Assembly: GCF_010550245.1 (NCBI RefSeq)
Contig: NZ_JAAGLU010000004.1
Coordinates: 277,303 to 341,302, forward strand
Origin: Streptomyces sp. SID12501
GTDB lineage: Bacteria > Actinomycetota > Actinomycetes > Streptomycetales > Streptomycetaceae
DNA: 64,000 bases
Direction of reading: 5' to 3'
Positions 1 to 9,577 of the stretch are shown piece by piece (the stretch's first letter is position 1; every line of letters starts with the position of its first letter). The notes under the pieces were generated by a model, which worked only from the letters and a program-made list of their open reading frames with translations, had not been told where the DNA came from and ran no database searches. Both the position numbers and the translations under genes were made by a program.

Positions 1-1916
1 CCGGTGCGCTCGCCTCGGCGGCCCTGCTGCTGCCGTTGCTCGGCGCGGCCCCCGCCGACAGCGGCGCCTCGGCCACCCGGCTGCAGCGCGCCTTCGCCGC
101 AGCGGCGGACGAGTACCACGTGCCGCAGAGCCTTCTGCTCGCCGTCTCCTACCTCCAGTCCCGCTGGGACACACATGCCGGGGCGCCCAGCGTCACCGGC
201 GGCTACGGCCCGATGCACCTCACGGACGCCCGTACCGCCCTCGCCGACGCCCCGCACCACAGCGAGGGCGCGGAGGACGCGCGCGGCGACAGTTCGCGTC
301 CGGCCCTGCACCCCACCGCCGAGGTACCGACCCAGGCCGAACTCCCGTCCCGTCTGCGGACGTTGACAAAGGCGGCCGAGCTGACCGGCCTGCCCGCTCA
401 GCGGCTCCGCACCGACCCCGCCGCCAACGTGGCAGGCGGCGCCGCACTGTTGGCCGCCGCCCAGCGGGACCTGGCCGAGCCGCCGAGCGCCGACCCGGCG
501 GACTGGTACGGGGCGGTCGCCCGCTTCTCGGGCGCCGACGACACCGCGACGGCGGCGGCGTACGCCGCTGACGTGTACGACGTACTGCGCACCGGCGAGG
601 AGCGCACGACCGACGAGGGACAGCGGGTCGCCCTCTCCGCGCGCCCCGAACTGGCCCCCGACACTGCTCAGTTGAAGCGGACCGGACTGCGGAAGGGGTC
701 CGCGGCGGGCACCGAGTGCCCGGTGACGGTGTCCTGCGAGTGGATTCCGGCGCCGTACGAGGAGTTCGGCGAGGGCCACTACGGCAACCACGACCTGGGC
801 AACCGGCCGGCCGCCCAGAGCATCCGGTACATCGTCGTCCATGACACCGAGGGCGCCTGGGAAGGCGTACTGAACATGGTCCAGGACCCGACGTACGTGT
901 CCTGGAACTACACGCTGCGCTCCACGGACGGGCACATCGCGCAGCACGTGAAGGCGAAGGACGTGGCCTGGCACGCGGGCAACTGGTACGTCAACGCCAA
1001 GTCGGTCGGGCTGGAGCACGAGGGGTTCCTCGCGAACCCGGACGCCTGGTACACGGAGGCGATGTATCGGACGTCCGCCCGGCTGGTGAAGTACCTGGCG
1101 GCCAAGTACGGCATCCCGCTGGACCGGCAGCACATCCTCGGCCACGACACCGTGCCCGGTCCGACCAGCTCCTCGGTTTCCGGCATGCACACCGACCCGG
1201 GCCCGTACTGGGACTGGCGGCACTACTTCACGCTGCTGGGCCGCCCCTTCGAGCGCACGGGGCACGTACGGGGCGACAGCTCGGTGGTGACGATCCGGCC
1301 GGACTACGCGTCGAACCGGCCGACGTACACGGGCTGTGTCACGGCAGGCCAGGCGTGCGCGGCGCACGGGTCGAGCGAGGTGCGGCTGTACTCTCAGCCG
1401 GACATCGCGTCGGCGCTGGTCAAGGACATCGGGACGCATCCCTCGGGCGACGGCACCTCGTCGATCGGCGTCAACGACGTCGGGTCGCGGGTGTCCACCG
1501 GCCAGCAGTACGCCGTAGCCGAGCGCAGGGGCGACTGGACGGCGATCTGGTACCTGGGCCAGAAGGCCTGGTTCCAGAATCCGGCCACGAACCCGACGGC
1601 GGTGAGTACCGTCGGCGCGGTCGTGACACCGAAGGACGGTCTGACGGAGATCCCGGTGTACGGGAGGGCGTACCCGGAGGCCTCCGCCTATCCGGCGGAC
1701 GTGCCCGCCCAGGCGGTCTCGCCGCTGCCGTACAAGCTGCCCGCGGGCCAGAAGTACGTGGCCGGGGAGAAGGTGCCGGGCGAGTACTACTACGCGGTCG
1801 AATTCGACACGGCCTCGCACCAGGTCGTGGTCGGCAAGGATCAGTACTACGAGATCCAGTTCGGCCACCGGGTGGCCTTCGTCCGGGCGGCGGACGTACG
1901 GCTCACGCTGTCCTGA
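1..1916 (+). CDS. N-acetylmuramoyl-L-alanine amidase, secreted (5' end outside window)
   Basis: The reading frame is open from base 3, so the true start lies upstream. The first visible residues are a hydrophobic Ala/Leu stretch ending near APADSGAS, which looks like the end of a signal peptide. The middle carries an Amidase_2/PGRP fold: VVHDTEG (first zinc His), an [18 protein letters not shown] segment, GHDTVPGP and [10 protein letters not shown], which supply the remaining zinc and catalytic residues. The family cleaves the lactyl-Ala bond of peptidoglycan outside the membrane. The N-terminal third (to about base 660) resembles a helical wall-associated region. The last ~230 residues, after the amidase, are probably an SH3-like cell-wall-binding part. 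A strong palindromic terminator follows the stop. The amidase assignment is firm; the role (autolysis, spore or prey wall) cannot be read from the sequence. Confidence 0.9.
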   Translation, partial: GALASAALLLPLLGAAPADSGASATRLQRAFAAAADEYHVPQSLLLAVSYLQSRWDTHAGAPSVTGGYGPMHLTDARTALADAPHHSEGAEDARGDSSRPALHPTAEVPTQAELPSRLRTLTKAAELTGLPAQRLRTDPAANVAGGAALLAAAQRDLAEPPSADPADWYGAVARFSGADDTATAAAYAADVYDVLRTGEERTTDEGQRVALSARPELAPDTAQLKRTGLRKGSAAGTECPVTVSCEWIPAPYEEFGEGHYGNHDLGNRPAAQSIRYIVVHDTEGAWEGVLNMVQDPTYVSWNYTLRSTDGHIAQHVKAKDVAWHAGNWYVNAKSVGLEHEGFLANPDAWYTEAMYRTSARLVKYLAAKYGIPLDRQHILGHDTVPGPTSSSVSGMHTDPGPYWDWRHYFTLLGRPFERTGHVRGDSSVVTIRPDYASNRPTYTGCVTAGQACAAHGSSEVRLYSQPDIASALVKDIGTHPSGDGTSSIGVNDVGSRVSTGQQYAVAERRGDWTAIWYLGQKAWFQNPATNPTAVSTVGAVVTPKDGLTEIPVYGRAYPEASAYPADVPAQAVSPLPYKLPAGQKYVAGEKVPGEYYYAVEFDTASHQVVVGKDQYYEIQFGHRVAFVRAADVRLTLS

Positions 1917-1929
1917 GCCACCGGCGACA

Positions 1930-1977
1930 GAGGTGGGGGCCGGTTTCCGCCGCGCGGCGGAAACCGGCCCCCACCTC
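1930..1977. terminator. Perfect 48-bp palindrome, bidirectional terminator
   Basis: Two 24-bp arms (1930-1953 and 1954-1977) are exactly complementary with no spacer. The hairpin sits between two convergent genes, 13 bp after one stop and 13 bp before the other. It is very stable and has no T-tract, as is usual for Streptomyces terminators. Confidence 0.8.
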
Positions 1978-1990
1978 CGCGGGCGTCACT

Positions 1991-2488
1991 TCAGGCCGTC
2001 TGGAAAAGCTCCGCGGGCAGCGGCTTCAGCAGCGCGTACAGATCGTCGGTGATCGGACGGTCCCATGCGGCGATGGTCACCAGGACGTTGTCGCTGCGGT
2101 CGAACTGCACGCAGGCGATCCGGCTCTCGGAGAGCTTGAGGCGGCGCACGATCAGGAGGTTGTCTCCCTGCATCACCGGCATGTCCTCGGTGCCGACGAC
2201 GGTGACCTCCTCCTCGTTCTCCAGGGCCACCAGCAGCTGGGCCACCTCGAACGGGACCTCGTCCTCGGCGACGTCACGGGCCGGGGAGCCCTCGGGCAGG
2301 TTGCCGATGACCATCGCGGGGCCTCGGCCGCCGAACAGGTCGTAGCGCAGGAACACGCCCTGGCAGCTGCCATCGGGGGCGGGAAGCAGGCCCGCGCCGA
2401 GATTGCCGGGCCAGTCGCCCGGATCCATGGCGAGAACATCGAAGTCGGGGCCGGCGGGAGTGGCGCTGCGGCGGCGGAGGAACGACAT
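1991..2488 (-). CDS. Conserved hypothetical protein, 165 aa
   Basis: The start at 2488 (MSFLRRRSATPAG) is chosen because the upstream extension of the frame is Arg/Pro-rich and looks non-coding. The protein is acidic, soluble and without membrane segments. It alternates short hydrophobic strands with conserved-looking motifs such as FDVLAMDPGDWPGNLGAG and the C-terminal AAWDRPITDDLYALLKPLP. I do not recognise the family, though it resembles proteins found widely in Streptomyces. It converges with the amidase gene and lies 65 bp downstream of the CGNR regulator gene on the same strand, so the two could be co-transcribed. Confidence 0.7.
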   Translation of the reverse strand: MSFLRRRSATPAGPDFDVLAMDPGDWPGNLGAGLLPAPDGSCQGVFLRYDLFGGRGPAMVIGNLPEGSPARDVAEDEVPFEVAQLLVALENEEEVTVVGTEDMPVMQGDNLLIVRRLKLSESRIACVQFDRSDNVLVTIAAWDRPITDDLYALLKPLPAELFQTA

Positions 2489-2553
2489 ACAGCCATGGTA
2501 CGGGCTCGGCCGGACCTCTTGTCCCGCGGGCGCCGCACAAGCATTCGGTACCG

Positions 2554-3165
2554 CTAGCTCGCCTGCTTGTGCCGCTCGTGGTGGCGGGCGACGCGGGCCC
2601 GGTTCCCGCAGGCGGGTCTGCACCACTCCTGGCGCGGATGTTCCTTGAGGAAGTAGCGCACACAGCGCGGCGCGTGGCAGGCCCGCAGCCGTTCCCGGTC
2701 CGCACCGGCGAGAAAGGCGACAGCGGCCCGCGCGAGCACGGCCACGACCTCCCCCTCACCTCGTACGCCCTGGTGACGTACGACAGGTTCGGCGTCGTCG
2801 GCCCAGTCGAGCACGGGGACGGTGGGCGTGCGGGCTGCAGCCTCGTTGAGCCGGCGCAGCGCCTCGGCCAGGGGCAGCAGCCGTGCCGCGTCCGCCGGGC
2901 TCGGTTCCCCGGGCCGCACCGCGCGGGCGAAGAGGGTCCGCACGGCGGCGCGCAGTTCTCGTACGGCGGTCAGCGCGGCCTCGTCGGCGACGAAGCCGTC
3001 CGTGCCGGGCATGATGTCGCGGTGGGCGCGTACCCAGGTGGTGAGGCCGGCGGTGTCGGTGAGGTCGTCGGCGATGCCGCCGTCGCCGTCGTGGCGGACG
3101 GTGAGGGCGAGGTCGAGGGCGAGCCGCGCGTCGCTCGTGTTGTCACTGGTGATCAGGTCCCGCAT
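2554..3165 (-). CDS. CGNR zinc-finger / ABATE-domain protein (putative regulator)
   Basis: The N-terminal ~140 residues (LDLALTVRHDG, LTTWVRAH, LRAAVRTLFARAV) match the helical ABATE domain, and the C-terminus has the CGNR zinc-finger pattern: RACHAPRCVRYF then WCRPACGNRARVARHHERH. This architecture is common in actinobacteria and is thought to be DNA-binding. I place the start at 3165 (MRDLITSDNT); an alternative ATG at 3195 would lie inside the dyad described next. The gene is preceded by an AT-richer inverted repeat that may be its own operator. The family call is strong; its target is unknown. Confidence 0.82.
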   Translation of the reverse strand: MRDLITSDNTSDARLALDLALTVRHDGDGGIADDLTDTAGLTTWVRAHRDIMPGTDGFVADEAALTAVRELRAAVRTLFARAVRPGEPSPADAARLLPLAEALRRLNEAAARTPTVPVLDWADDAEPVVRHQGVRGEGEVVAVLARAAVAFLAGADRERLRACHAPRCVRYFLKEHPRQEWCRPACGNRARVARHHERHKQAS

Positions 3166-3173
3166 GAAGCTAA

Positions 3174-3200
3174 TGCTAATCCCCGAGGCATCCATTAGCA
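3174..3200. promoter_or_regulatory. Inverted repeat upstream of the CGNR regulator
   Basis: TGCTAAT (3174-3180) and ATTAGCA (3194-3200) are exact inverted copies separated by 13 bp, and a further GCTAAT lies at the 5' side of the left arm. This AT-rich dyad stands out in GC-rich surroundings and sits just upstream of the chosen start, so an operator for autoregulation is plausible. This is inference. Confidence 0.45.
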
Positions 3201-3284
3201 CCGCAGGGGCGGCCCTGGCGTTCGCCGGGCAGCCCCTGTCGCGGCTCACCTCAAGGTCACGCGATCTCAGGTCGGAACGCGGTC

Positions 3285-3572
3285 TCAGGTCAGGTCGAAC
3301 TCCCCTCCCCGTGCCCCCGACACGAACGCGCCCCATTCCGCGGGCGTGAAAATCAGGGAAGGGCTGTGCGGGCGGCCACTGTTACGCATCGCGATGAACC
3401 CCTCGACAAAAGCGATCTGGACATCCCCGCGCCCACTGCTGCTGGACTGCCAGTCGGCATTGCTGAGGTCCAGCTCCGGCTTGTCCCAGCCCGCGAGCGG
3501 GTGCTCCTGGATCGTGCTCTCGGCCACGTCCGTGCTCCTCCCGGTTACGTCGTCCGCCGTCAGCCTAGCCAT
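3285..3572 (-). CDS. DUF397 domain protein, 95 aa
   Basis: The sequence contains the DUF397 signature: LSNADWQSSSSGRGDVQIAFV near residues 36-56, then MRNSGRPHSPSLIFTPAEWGAFVSGARGGEFD at the C-terminus. The start at 3572 has a good ribosome site (AGGAAC). In Streptomyces, DUF397 proteins usually sit next to an Xre-type HTH regulator (WhiJ-like pairs) and are thought to modulate it. No Xre gene is adjacent here, so this copy is an orphan. Assignment to the family is clear; function is unknown. Confidence 0.88.
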   Translation of the reverse strand: MARLTADDVTGRSTDVAESTIQEHPLAGWDKPELDLSNADWQSSSSGRGDVQIAFVEGFIAMRNSGRPHSPSLIFTPAEWGAFVSGARGGEFDLT

Positions 3573-3610
3573 CGGTTCCTGCCGCCGACAGGCCACGTGA
3601 GGGGGACGCT

Positions 3611-4766
<1,156 letters not shown>

Positions 4767-4777
<11 letters not shown>

Positions 4778-5825
4778 GACGGGGCTCCCCTTCGAGTACG
4801 GCGACCAGGTTCTGCTGGAGACAGGGCCCGGAGGTGGCGTGGGCGAGGGCCCGGTCGGACTCGCCCCGGTGGATACGAGCGGCGGCCTCGCCGATGCGGA
4901 TGAGGCCGGCGGCCATGATCGGGTTGGCGGCGAGGGCACCGCCGGACGGGTTCACCCGGACGTCGTCACCCAGCCGGAGTGCCTTCCTGAGGACCACCTC
5001 CTGGGAGGTGAACGGCGCGTGCAACTCGGCTGTGTCGACTGGCCGTTCGAAGGCGCCGGCCTTCTCGGCGGCGAGCCGCGTCGACGGCGAGTCGGTCAGC
5101 TCGCGGACGCCGAGCGAGTGTGCCTCGATGCGGTGGTCGATGCCGCGGATCCAGGCGGGCCGCTCGCACAGTTCCCGGGCGCGGTCACCGGCCGCGAGGA
5201 TCACGGCGGCGGCCCCGTCGCCGATCGGCGGACAGTCTCCGGTACGCAGCGGATGCACGACGTACTCCCCGTGCGGTACCGAACCCCGCAGCTGGGCATG
5301 GGAGTTGCCCCGGGCGTCCGCCCGGCTCCGGGCGGCGACGGCCGCGAGCGCGGGCTCGTCGGTGTCGCCCGCGTCGATGAGCGCCTGCGCCTGGAGCGCG
5401 GCGAGCGCCACGGAGTCCGGCCACAGGGGAGCCACGTAGTACGGGTCGAGCTGCCGGGTCAGCACGTCACGCACCGAGCCGGGCGAGGACTTGCCGTACG
5501 CGTACACGAGTGCCGTGTCGGCGTCGCCCGTGAGCAGTTTGGTCCACGCCTCGTACAGCGCCCACGCACCGTCCATCTCCACGTGCGACTCGGAGATCGG
5601 CGGCCAGGCGCCCACGCCGTCGAGGGCCAGGGTGAAGGAGAAGGCACGGCCGGCGAGGTAGTCGGAGGAGCCGGAGCAGGTGAAGCCGATGTCGCTGGTC
5701 TTCAGCCCGGTCGTGTCGAGTACCTGGTGCAGCACCGGCATGAGCATCTCGACTTCGGAGACCTCGTCGCTGGTGCGCCGGTGATCGGTCTGGGCGAAGG
5801 CGACGACAGCGATATCGCGTGTCAC
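4767..5825 (-). CDS. Thiolase-fold lipid-transfer protein, copy 2
   Basis: A 352-aa thiolase-superfamily protein. MTRDIAVVAFAQTDH starts the fold and NPSGGALAANPIMAAGLIRI and LAHATSGPCLQQNLVAVLEG end it. The region aligned with the thiolase nucleophile reads HVEMDGAWALYEAW and contains no Cys. It overlaps its downstream neighbour by 11 bp and the upstream DUF35 gene by 4 bp. Two unlike thiolase-fold subunits plus a DUF35 protein is the arrangement expected for a heteromeric acyl-CoA aldolase or thiolase, with DUF35 as the partner. An ordinary beta-ketothiolase is less likely because of the missing Cys. Confidence 0.85.
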
Positions 5826-6769
5826 AGGGACTCCTTGAACGTCTCGTAGTCCGCGTCGGGTTCGCCGGTGGGCCGGTAGTGGTCGGGGTAGCGGCCCCCT
5901 TCCGTCCAGACCGGCTCCACCCGCAGCCCCATGCGGACCTGGTCGTAGGGGATGCCGCCGATCCGGCCGTGCAGGGCGAGGTCGGCGCCGTCGAGGGCGA
6001 TGTGCGCGTAGACGTAGGGCACTTCGATGTCGAGGTTGCGCGCCTTGATGTTGACGATGCAGTACGTGGTGACCGTGCCCCCGGGACCCACCTGGACCTG
6101 CTCCGCCGTGGCGACACCGCAGGTGGGACAGGCGCCCCTCGGGGGGACGTACACCTTCCGGCAGGACGGGCAGCGCTCGCCGACGATCCGTCGGTCGGCG
6201 AGGGCGTTGATGTAGTCGGTCTGGGCGCGGCCGGGCGAGTAGGTGTAGTCGAGTCGGGCCTCGGCGATGATGCCGGTCACCATGGACTCGAACTGCCCGT
6301 CGTGGACGGCCACTTCACTGGCGACAGCGCTGTCGTCGGGCTCGAAGCAGGCGATGTCCGTGATCGCGCCGGAGCGCTCCGCCGCCCAGCGGACGCGGAC
6401 GCGCATGCCGGTGTGCACGGCGTCGGGGCCGGGGGCGTCGAGGGCGTGCAGCAGGGCCGTGTCGGCTCCGTCGAGCCGGACCAGGACCCAGGCGAAGGGC
6501 GTCTCCAAGGGCTGGCCGCGGCGCGGGGCATGGTTCCAGGCCCAGGTGGTGACGGTGCCGGTGGGGGCGACCTGCACGAGGTCGCGTATCTCGTCGGCGG
6601 TCACCGGGTCGTACTCGACGGGCGGGACGAGGATACGGCCGTCGGCGGCGCGGACACCGAGGACGACCTGTTCGCGCAGGCCGGTCAGGAAGGCGCTCTG
6701 GACGGGGCCCAGGGAGCGGGTGAAGGGGAATTCGACGACCAGGGGGGCTTTGAGGACTTCGGTGGTCAT
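5822..6769 (-). CDS. Tandem DUF35 / OB-fold zinc-ribbon acyl-CoA-associated protein
   Basis: The 315-aa protein has two OB-fold halves. The second begins with a rubredoxin-like zinc ribbon (ERCPSCRKVYVPPRGACPTCG, about residues 197-217) followed by a DUF35 OB domain (GTVTTYCIVNI, DLALHGRIGG). The first half has the same OB layout (GTVTTWAWNH, ALLHALDAPG) without the Cys pairs. DUF35 proteins bind acyl-CoA-processing thiolase-like enzymes, as ChsH2 does with Ltp2. The stop overlaps the start of the downstream thiolase-like gene. The protein is therefore most likely a structural partner of the two thiolase-fold subunits. Confidence 0.82.
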   Translation of the reverse strand: MTTEVLKAPLVVEFPFTRSLGPVQSAFLTGLREQVVLGVRAADGRILVPPVEYDPVTADEIRDLVQVAPTGTVTTWAWNHAPRRGQPLETPFAWVLVRLDGADTALLHALDAPGPDAVHTGMRVRVRWAAERSGAITDIACFEPDDSAVASEVAVHDGQFESMVTGIIAEARLDYTYSPGRAQTDYINALADRRIVGERCPSCRKVYVPPRGACPTCGVATAEQVQVGPGGTVTTYCIVNIKARNLDIEVPYVYAHIALDGADLALHGRIGGIPYDQVRMGLRVEPVWTEGGRYPDHYRPTGEPDADYETFKESL

Positions 6770-6790
6770 CCCGGGTACTCCTTCACGGGG

Positions 6791-7591
6791 TCAGGCTCGC
6801 CGGTAGACGGGCGGGCGCTTCTCGGCGAAGGCACGGGTGCCTTCCTTGGCGTCGGCGGTGTCGAAGACGGGCCAGCCGCGCTTGAGTTCGGCGGCCAGGC
6901 CTTCGGTCTCGGTCAGTTCAGCGGTCTCGTAGACGGAGGCCTTGACGGCCTCCACGGCGAGCGGGCCACAGGCGTTGATGCGTTCGGCGATCTCCAGTGC
7001 CTTGTCCAGGGCCGATCCGTCGGGGACGACGTGTCCGATCAGGCCGATGGCGGCGGCCTCCTGGGCGCTGTACGGGCGTGCGGTGAGCAGCATCTCCAGG
7101 GCGTGGGTGCGCGGGATCTGCCGTTGGAGGCGGACGGTGGAGCCGCCGATCGGGAAGAGGCCGCGCTTGACCTCGAAGAGTCCGAAGGTCGCCGACTCGC
7201 CCGCGACCCGGATGTCGGTGCCCTGGATGATCTCGGTGCCGCCGGCGACGCAGTACCCCTCGATCGCGGCGATCACCGGTTTGCGGGGTCGGTGGTGGCG
7301 CAGCATCGCCTTCCAGTGCAGGTCAGGGTCGGCCTTGAGCCGGTGGCGGTACTCCTCCCCCTCCAGACCGCTCCCGGCCAGGGCCTTCAGGTCCATCCCG
7401 GCGCAGAAGGCTCCCCCCGCCCCGGTGAGCACGATCGAGCGGACGTCGTCGTCCTCGTCCGCCTCGACCCAGCCGTCGTACAGCCCGACGAGCATCGGCA
7501 GCGAGAGCGCGTTCTTGGCTTCCGGCCGATTGAGCGTGAGCACCAGCGTGGCGTTCTCACGCCGAACGGTCAGGTGTTCCGTGCCACCCAT
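6791..7591 (-). CDS. Enoyl-CoA hydratase/isomerase (crotonase family)
   Basis: A 266-aa crotonase. ALVLTLNRPEAKNALS opens the fold, GAFCAGMDLKALAG forms the oxyanion-hole loop, and IAAIEGYCVAGGTEIIQGTDIRVA carries the conserved Gly-rich helix. Glu residues in FGLFEVKRGLFP are in the catalytic region. The start at 7591 is supported by GAGGGGAG eight bases upstream. It is the first gene of the minus-strand operon with the DUF35 and thiolase-like genes, 21 bp upstream of the DUF35 gene. Probable role: hydration of an enoyl-CoA intermediate before aldolytic or thiolytic cleavage. Confidence 0.9.
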   Translation of the reverse strand: MGGTEHLTVRRENATLVLTLNRPEAKNALSLPMLVGLYDGWVEADEDDDVRSIVLTGAGGAFCAGMDLKALAGSGLEGEEYRHRLKADPDLHWKAMLRHHRPRKPVIAAIEGYCVAGGTEIIQGTDIRVAGESATFGLFEVKRGLFPIGGSTVRLQRQIPRTHALEMLLTARPYSAQEAAAIGLIGHVVPDGSALDKALEIAERINACGPLAVEAVKASVYETAELTETEGLAAELKRGWPVFDTADAKEGTRAFAEKRPPVYRRA

Positions 7592-7606
7592 CGCCCATCT
7601 CCCCTC

Positions 7607-7642
7607 TGAAAGAACGAGAACAGGTGAAAGAACGAGAACAGG
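7607..7642. repeat. Exact 18-bp tandem duplication in the crotonase leader
   Basis: Two identical 18-bp units (7607-7624 and 7625-7642), each reading TGAAAGAACGAGAACAGG, lie in the untranslated leader between the crotonase start and the divergent promoter. The duplication could be replication slippage or could duplicate a regulatory site. Confidence 0.8.
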
Positions 7643-7674
7643 TTGCAGGAGCGGAGGAAGCACTTCAAGGGTTT

Positions 7675-7691
7675 TCTGACAGGTAGTCAGA
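7675..7691. promoter_or_regulatory. 17-bp dyad operator in divergent acyl-CoA promoter
   Basis: TCTGACAGGTAGTCAGA is an inverted repeat with 6-bp arms and a 5-bp centre, flanked by TTT and TTCTT. It lies between the divergent crotonase operon (start 7591) and acyl-CoA synthetase gene (start 7786). A near copy stands at 19359-19375 before another acyl-CoA gene pair. Both probably bind the same TetR-type repressor, whose gene is not identified here. Confidence 0.6.
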
Positions 7692-7785
7692 TTTCTTCGG
7701 CGCCGCCCCTTCACAGTTGCCGCGCCCTTTGCTCTGATGACGGCGAGCCGACAACCGCCAGGGATGCCCAGGGTCAGGAGGAGCG

Positions 7786-9405
7786 GTGGAGTACAACCTT
7801 GCCGACCTGTTCGAGTCGGTCGTGGACGTCGTGCCGGATCGTGCGGCACTCGTGTACCTCGACCACCCCGGTACGGGCGCTGAACGCCGCCTGACCTACG
7901 CGGAGTTGGACGCCGCCGCCAACCGGGTGGCCCATCATCTGATCGACAGCGGGATGCGCCCCGGCGAGCATCTGGGCCTGCATCTCTACAACGGGGTCGA
8001 GTACCTGCAGACGGTGCTGGGCTGCCTGAAGGCGCGGATCGTGCCGGTCAACGTCAACTACCGCTATGTGGAAGAGGAGTTGGTGTACCTCTATCGGGAC
8101 GCCAACCTCGCCGCGCTGGTCTTCGACACGGAGTTCACGGAGCGGGTGGCGGCGGCACAGCCCAAGGCCACGGCCTTGCGGCATCTGATCCGCGTGGGCG
8201 AACCGACACCGGGAGCACCCGAGTTGGATGTGGTGCCCTTCACCGAGGCCGAGGCCGCCGGGTCTCCGGAGCGTGGCTTCCCGGCCCGTTCGGGCGACGA
8301 CCAGTTCATCATCTACACCGGCGGCACCACCGGCATGCCCAAGGGCGTGATGTGGCGCCAGGAGGACCTGTTCTTCGCGGGACTGGGCGGTGGCGCCCCC
8401 ACCGGCGAGCCGGTCAAGTCCCCGCAGGAGCTGGCCGAGCGGGTCGCGGCCGGCGGCGAGGGGATCACCTTCTTCCCCACTCCCCCGCTGATGCACGGCA
8501 CCTCGACCCTGACCGCCTTCATCGGCTTCAACTTCGGCCAACGGGTGGTGATCCACCGTAAGTTCACTGCCGAGGACGTGCTCCGCACGATCGAGAAGGA
8601 GAAGGTCACCAGCGTCTCCCTGGTGGGCGACGCGATGCTGCGTCCGCTGATCGACGCCCTCAACGGGCGCATGAAGGGCACGGACTGCTCGGCCCTGTTC
8701 AGCGTCTCGTCGTCCGGCGCGATCATGTCGGAGACGGTCCGCGCCGAGTTCCAGGCCCTGGTCCCGAACGTCATGCTGCTCAACAACTTCGGGTCGTCGG
8801 AGTCCGGCTTCAACGGTACGGCGACCGCGGACTCGGGCCCTGAGCGCGGTTTCCGTATCCGCGTCAACTCCCGTACGCAGGTGGTGGATCAGGCCACCCA
8901 CGAGCCGGTGCCCGCGGGCGAGGTGGGCCGGATCGCCCAGTGCGGCCACGTACCGCTCGGCTACTACAACGACCCGCGGAAGACGGCGGACACCTTCTTC
9001 GAGAGGGACGGCGAGCGGTGGGTGCTGCTCGGCGACATGGCGACGGTCGACGAGGAGGGTGTCGTCACCGTCCTCGGCCGGGGCTCTCAGTGCATCAACA
9101 CCGGAGGCGAGAAGGTGTATCCGGAGGAGGTCGAGCAGGCGCTCAAGTCCCATCCGGACGTGTACGACGCACTCGTGGCCGGCGTCCCGGACCCGAGGTG
9201 GGGAAACCATGTGGCGGCGGTGGTGCAGTTGCGGGAAGGGGCGCCACAGCCCTCGCTGGAGGACGTCCAGTCGTACTGCCGTACGCATCTGGCCGGTTAC
9301 AAGATCCCTCGGCAGCTGGTGATCACCGAGACGATACAGCGCTCACCCAGCGGCAAGGCGGACTACCGGTGGGCCCAGGAGGTGGCGGTCGGCGCGGACC
9401 GGTAG
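7786..9405 (+). CDS. AMP-forming acyl-CoA synthetase
   Basis: A 539-aa adenylate-forming enzyme. IIYTGGTTGMPKGVMWRQ is the AMP-binding P-loop, NNFGSSESGFNG the A5 motif, LLGDMATVDEEG the Asp that binds ribose, and RSPSGKADYRW carries the C-terminal catalytic Lys. The GTG start at 7786 follows AGGAGG by five bases. It activates a carboxylic acid to its CoA thioester in the cytoplasm. Its divergence from the thiolase-like/DUF35/crotonase operon across a shared operator suggests that it feeds that pathway. The length and motifs fit FadD enzymes for medium/long or steroid side chains; the substrate is not readable. Confidence 0.9.
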   Translation: MEYNLADLFESVVDVVPDRAALVYLDHPGTGAERRLTYAELDAAANRVAHHLIDSGMRPGEHLGLHLYNGVEYLQTVLGCLKARIVPVNVNYRYVEEELVYLYRDANLAALVFDTEFTERVAAAQPKATALRHLIRVGEPTPGAPELDVVPFTEAEAAGSPERGFPARSGDDQFIIYTGGTTGMPKGVMWRQEDLFFAGLGGGAPTGEPVKSPQELAERVAAGGEGITFFPTPPLMHGTSTLTAFIGFNFGQRVVIHRKFTAEDVLRTIEKEKVTSVSLVGDAMLRPLIDALNGRMKGTDCSALFSVSSSGAIMSETVRAEFQALVPNVMLLNNFGSSESGFNGTATADSGPERGFRIRVNSRTQVVDQATHEPVPAGEVGRIAQCGHVPLGYYNDPRKTADTFFERDGERWVLLGDMATVDEEGVVTVLGRGSQCINTGGEKVYPEEVEQALKSHPDVYDALVAGVPDPRWGNHVAAVVQLREGAPQPSLEDVQSYCRTHLAGYKIPRQLVITETIQRSPSGKADYRWAQEVAVGADR

Positions 9406-9577
9406 GCGGGGGGCCGCGACCCGCCGGTGGGCCGGCCGGGACGACCGGCGTACTCTGTGCGCGCGGTTGACCCGGTTTGAACGGAGGGTGTCGCAGGGCC
9501 GTACGCGAGGTTGGCGGCCCCGCCCTGCGGGCCCGGTCCGCCGTGCCATCAGCGGCTTCGCACGGAAGGACCCACGG

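Noticed and set aside
1355..2557. Long plus-strand open frame across the amidase C-terminus and the following gene
   Set aside because: It is an Arg/Gly/Pro-rich shadow of the amidase and antisense to the hypothetical gene, as is common in high-GC DNA.
5819..7609. 596-codon plus-strand open frame opposite the DUF35 and crotonase genes
   Set aside because: Gly/Val/Asp-rich antisense text with no domain; the minus strand has clear family motifs and overlapping stops.
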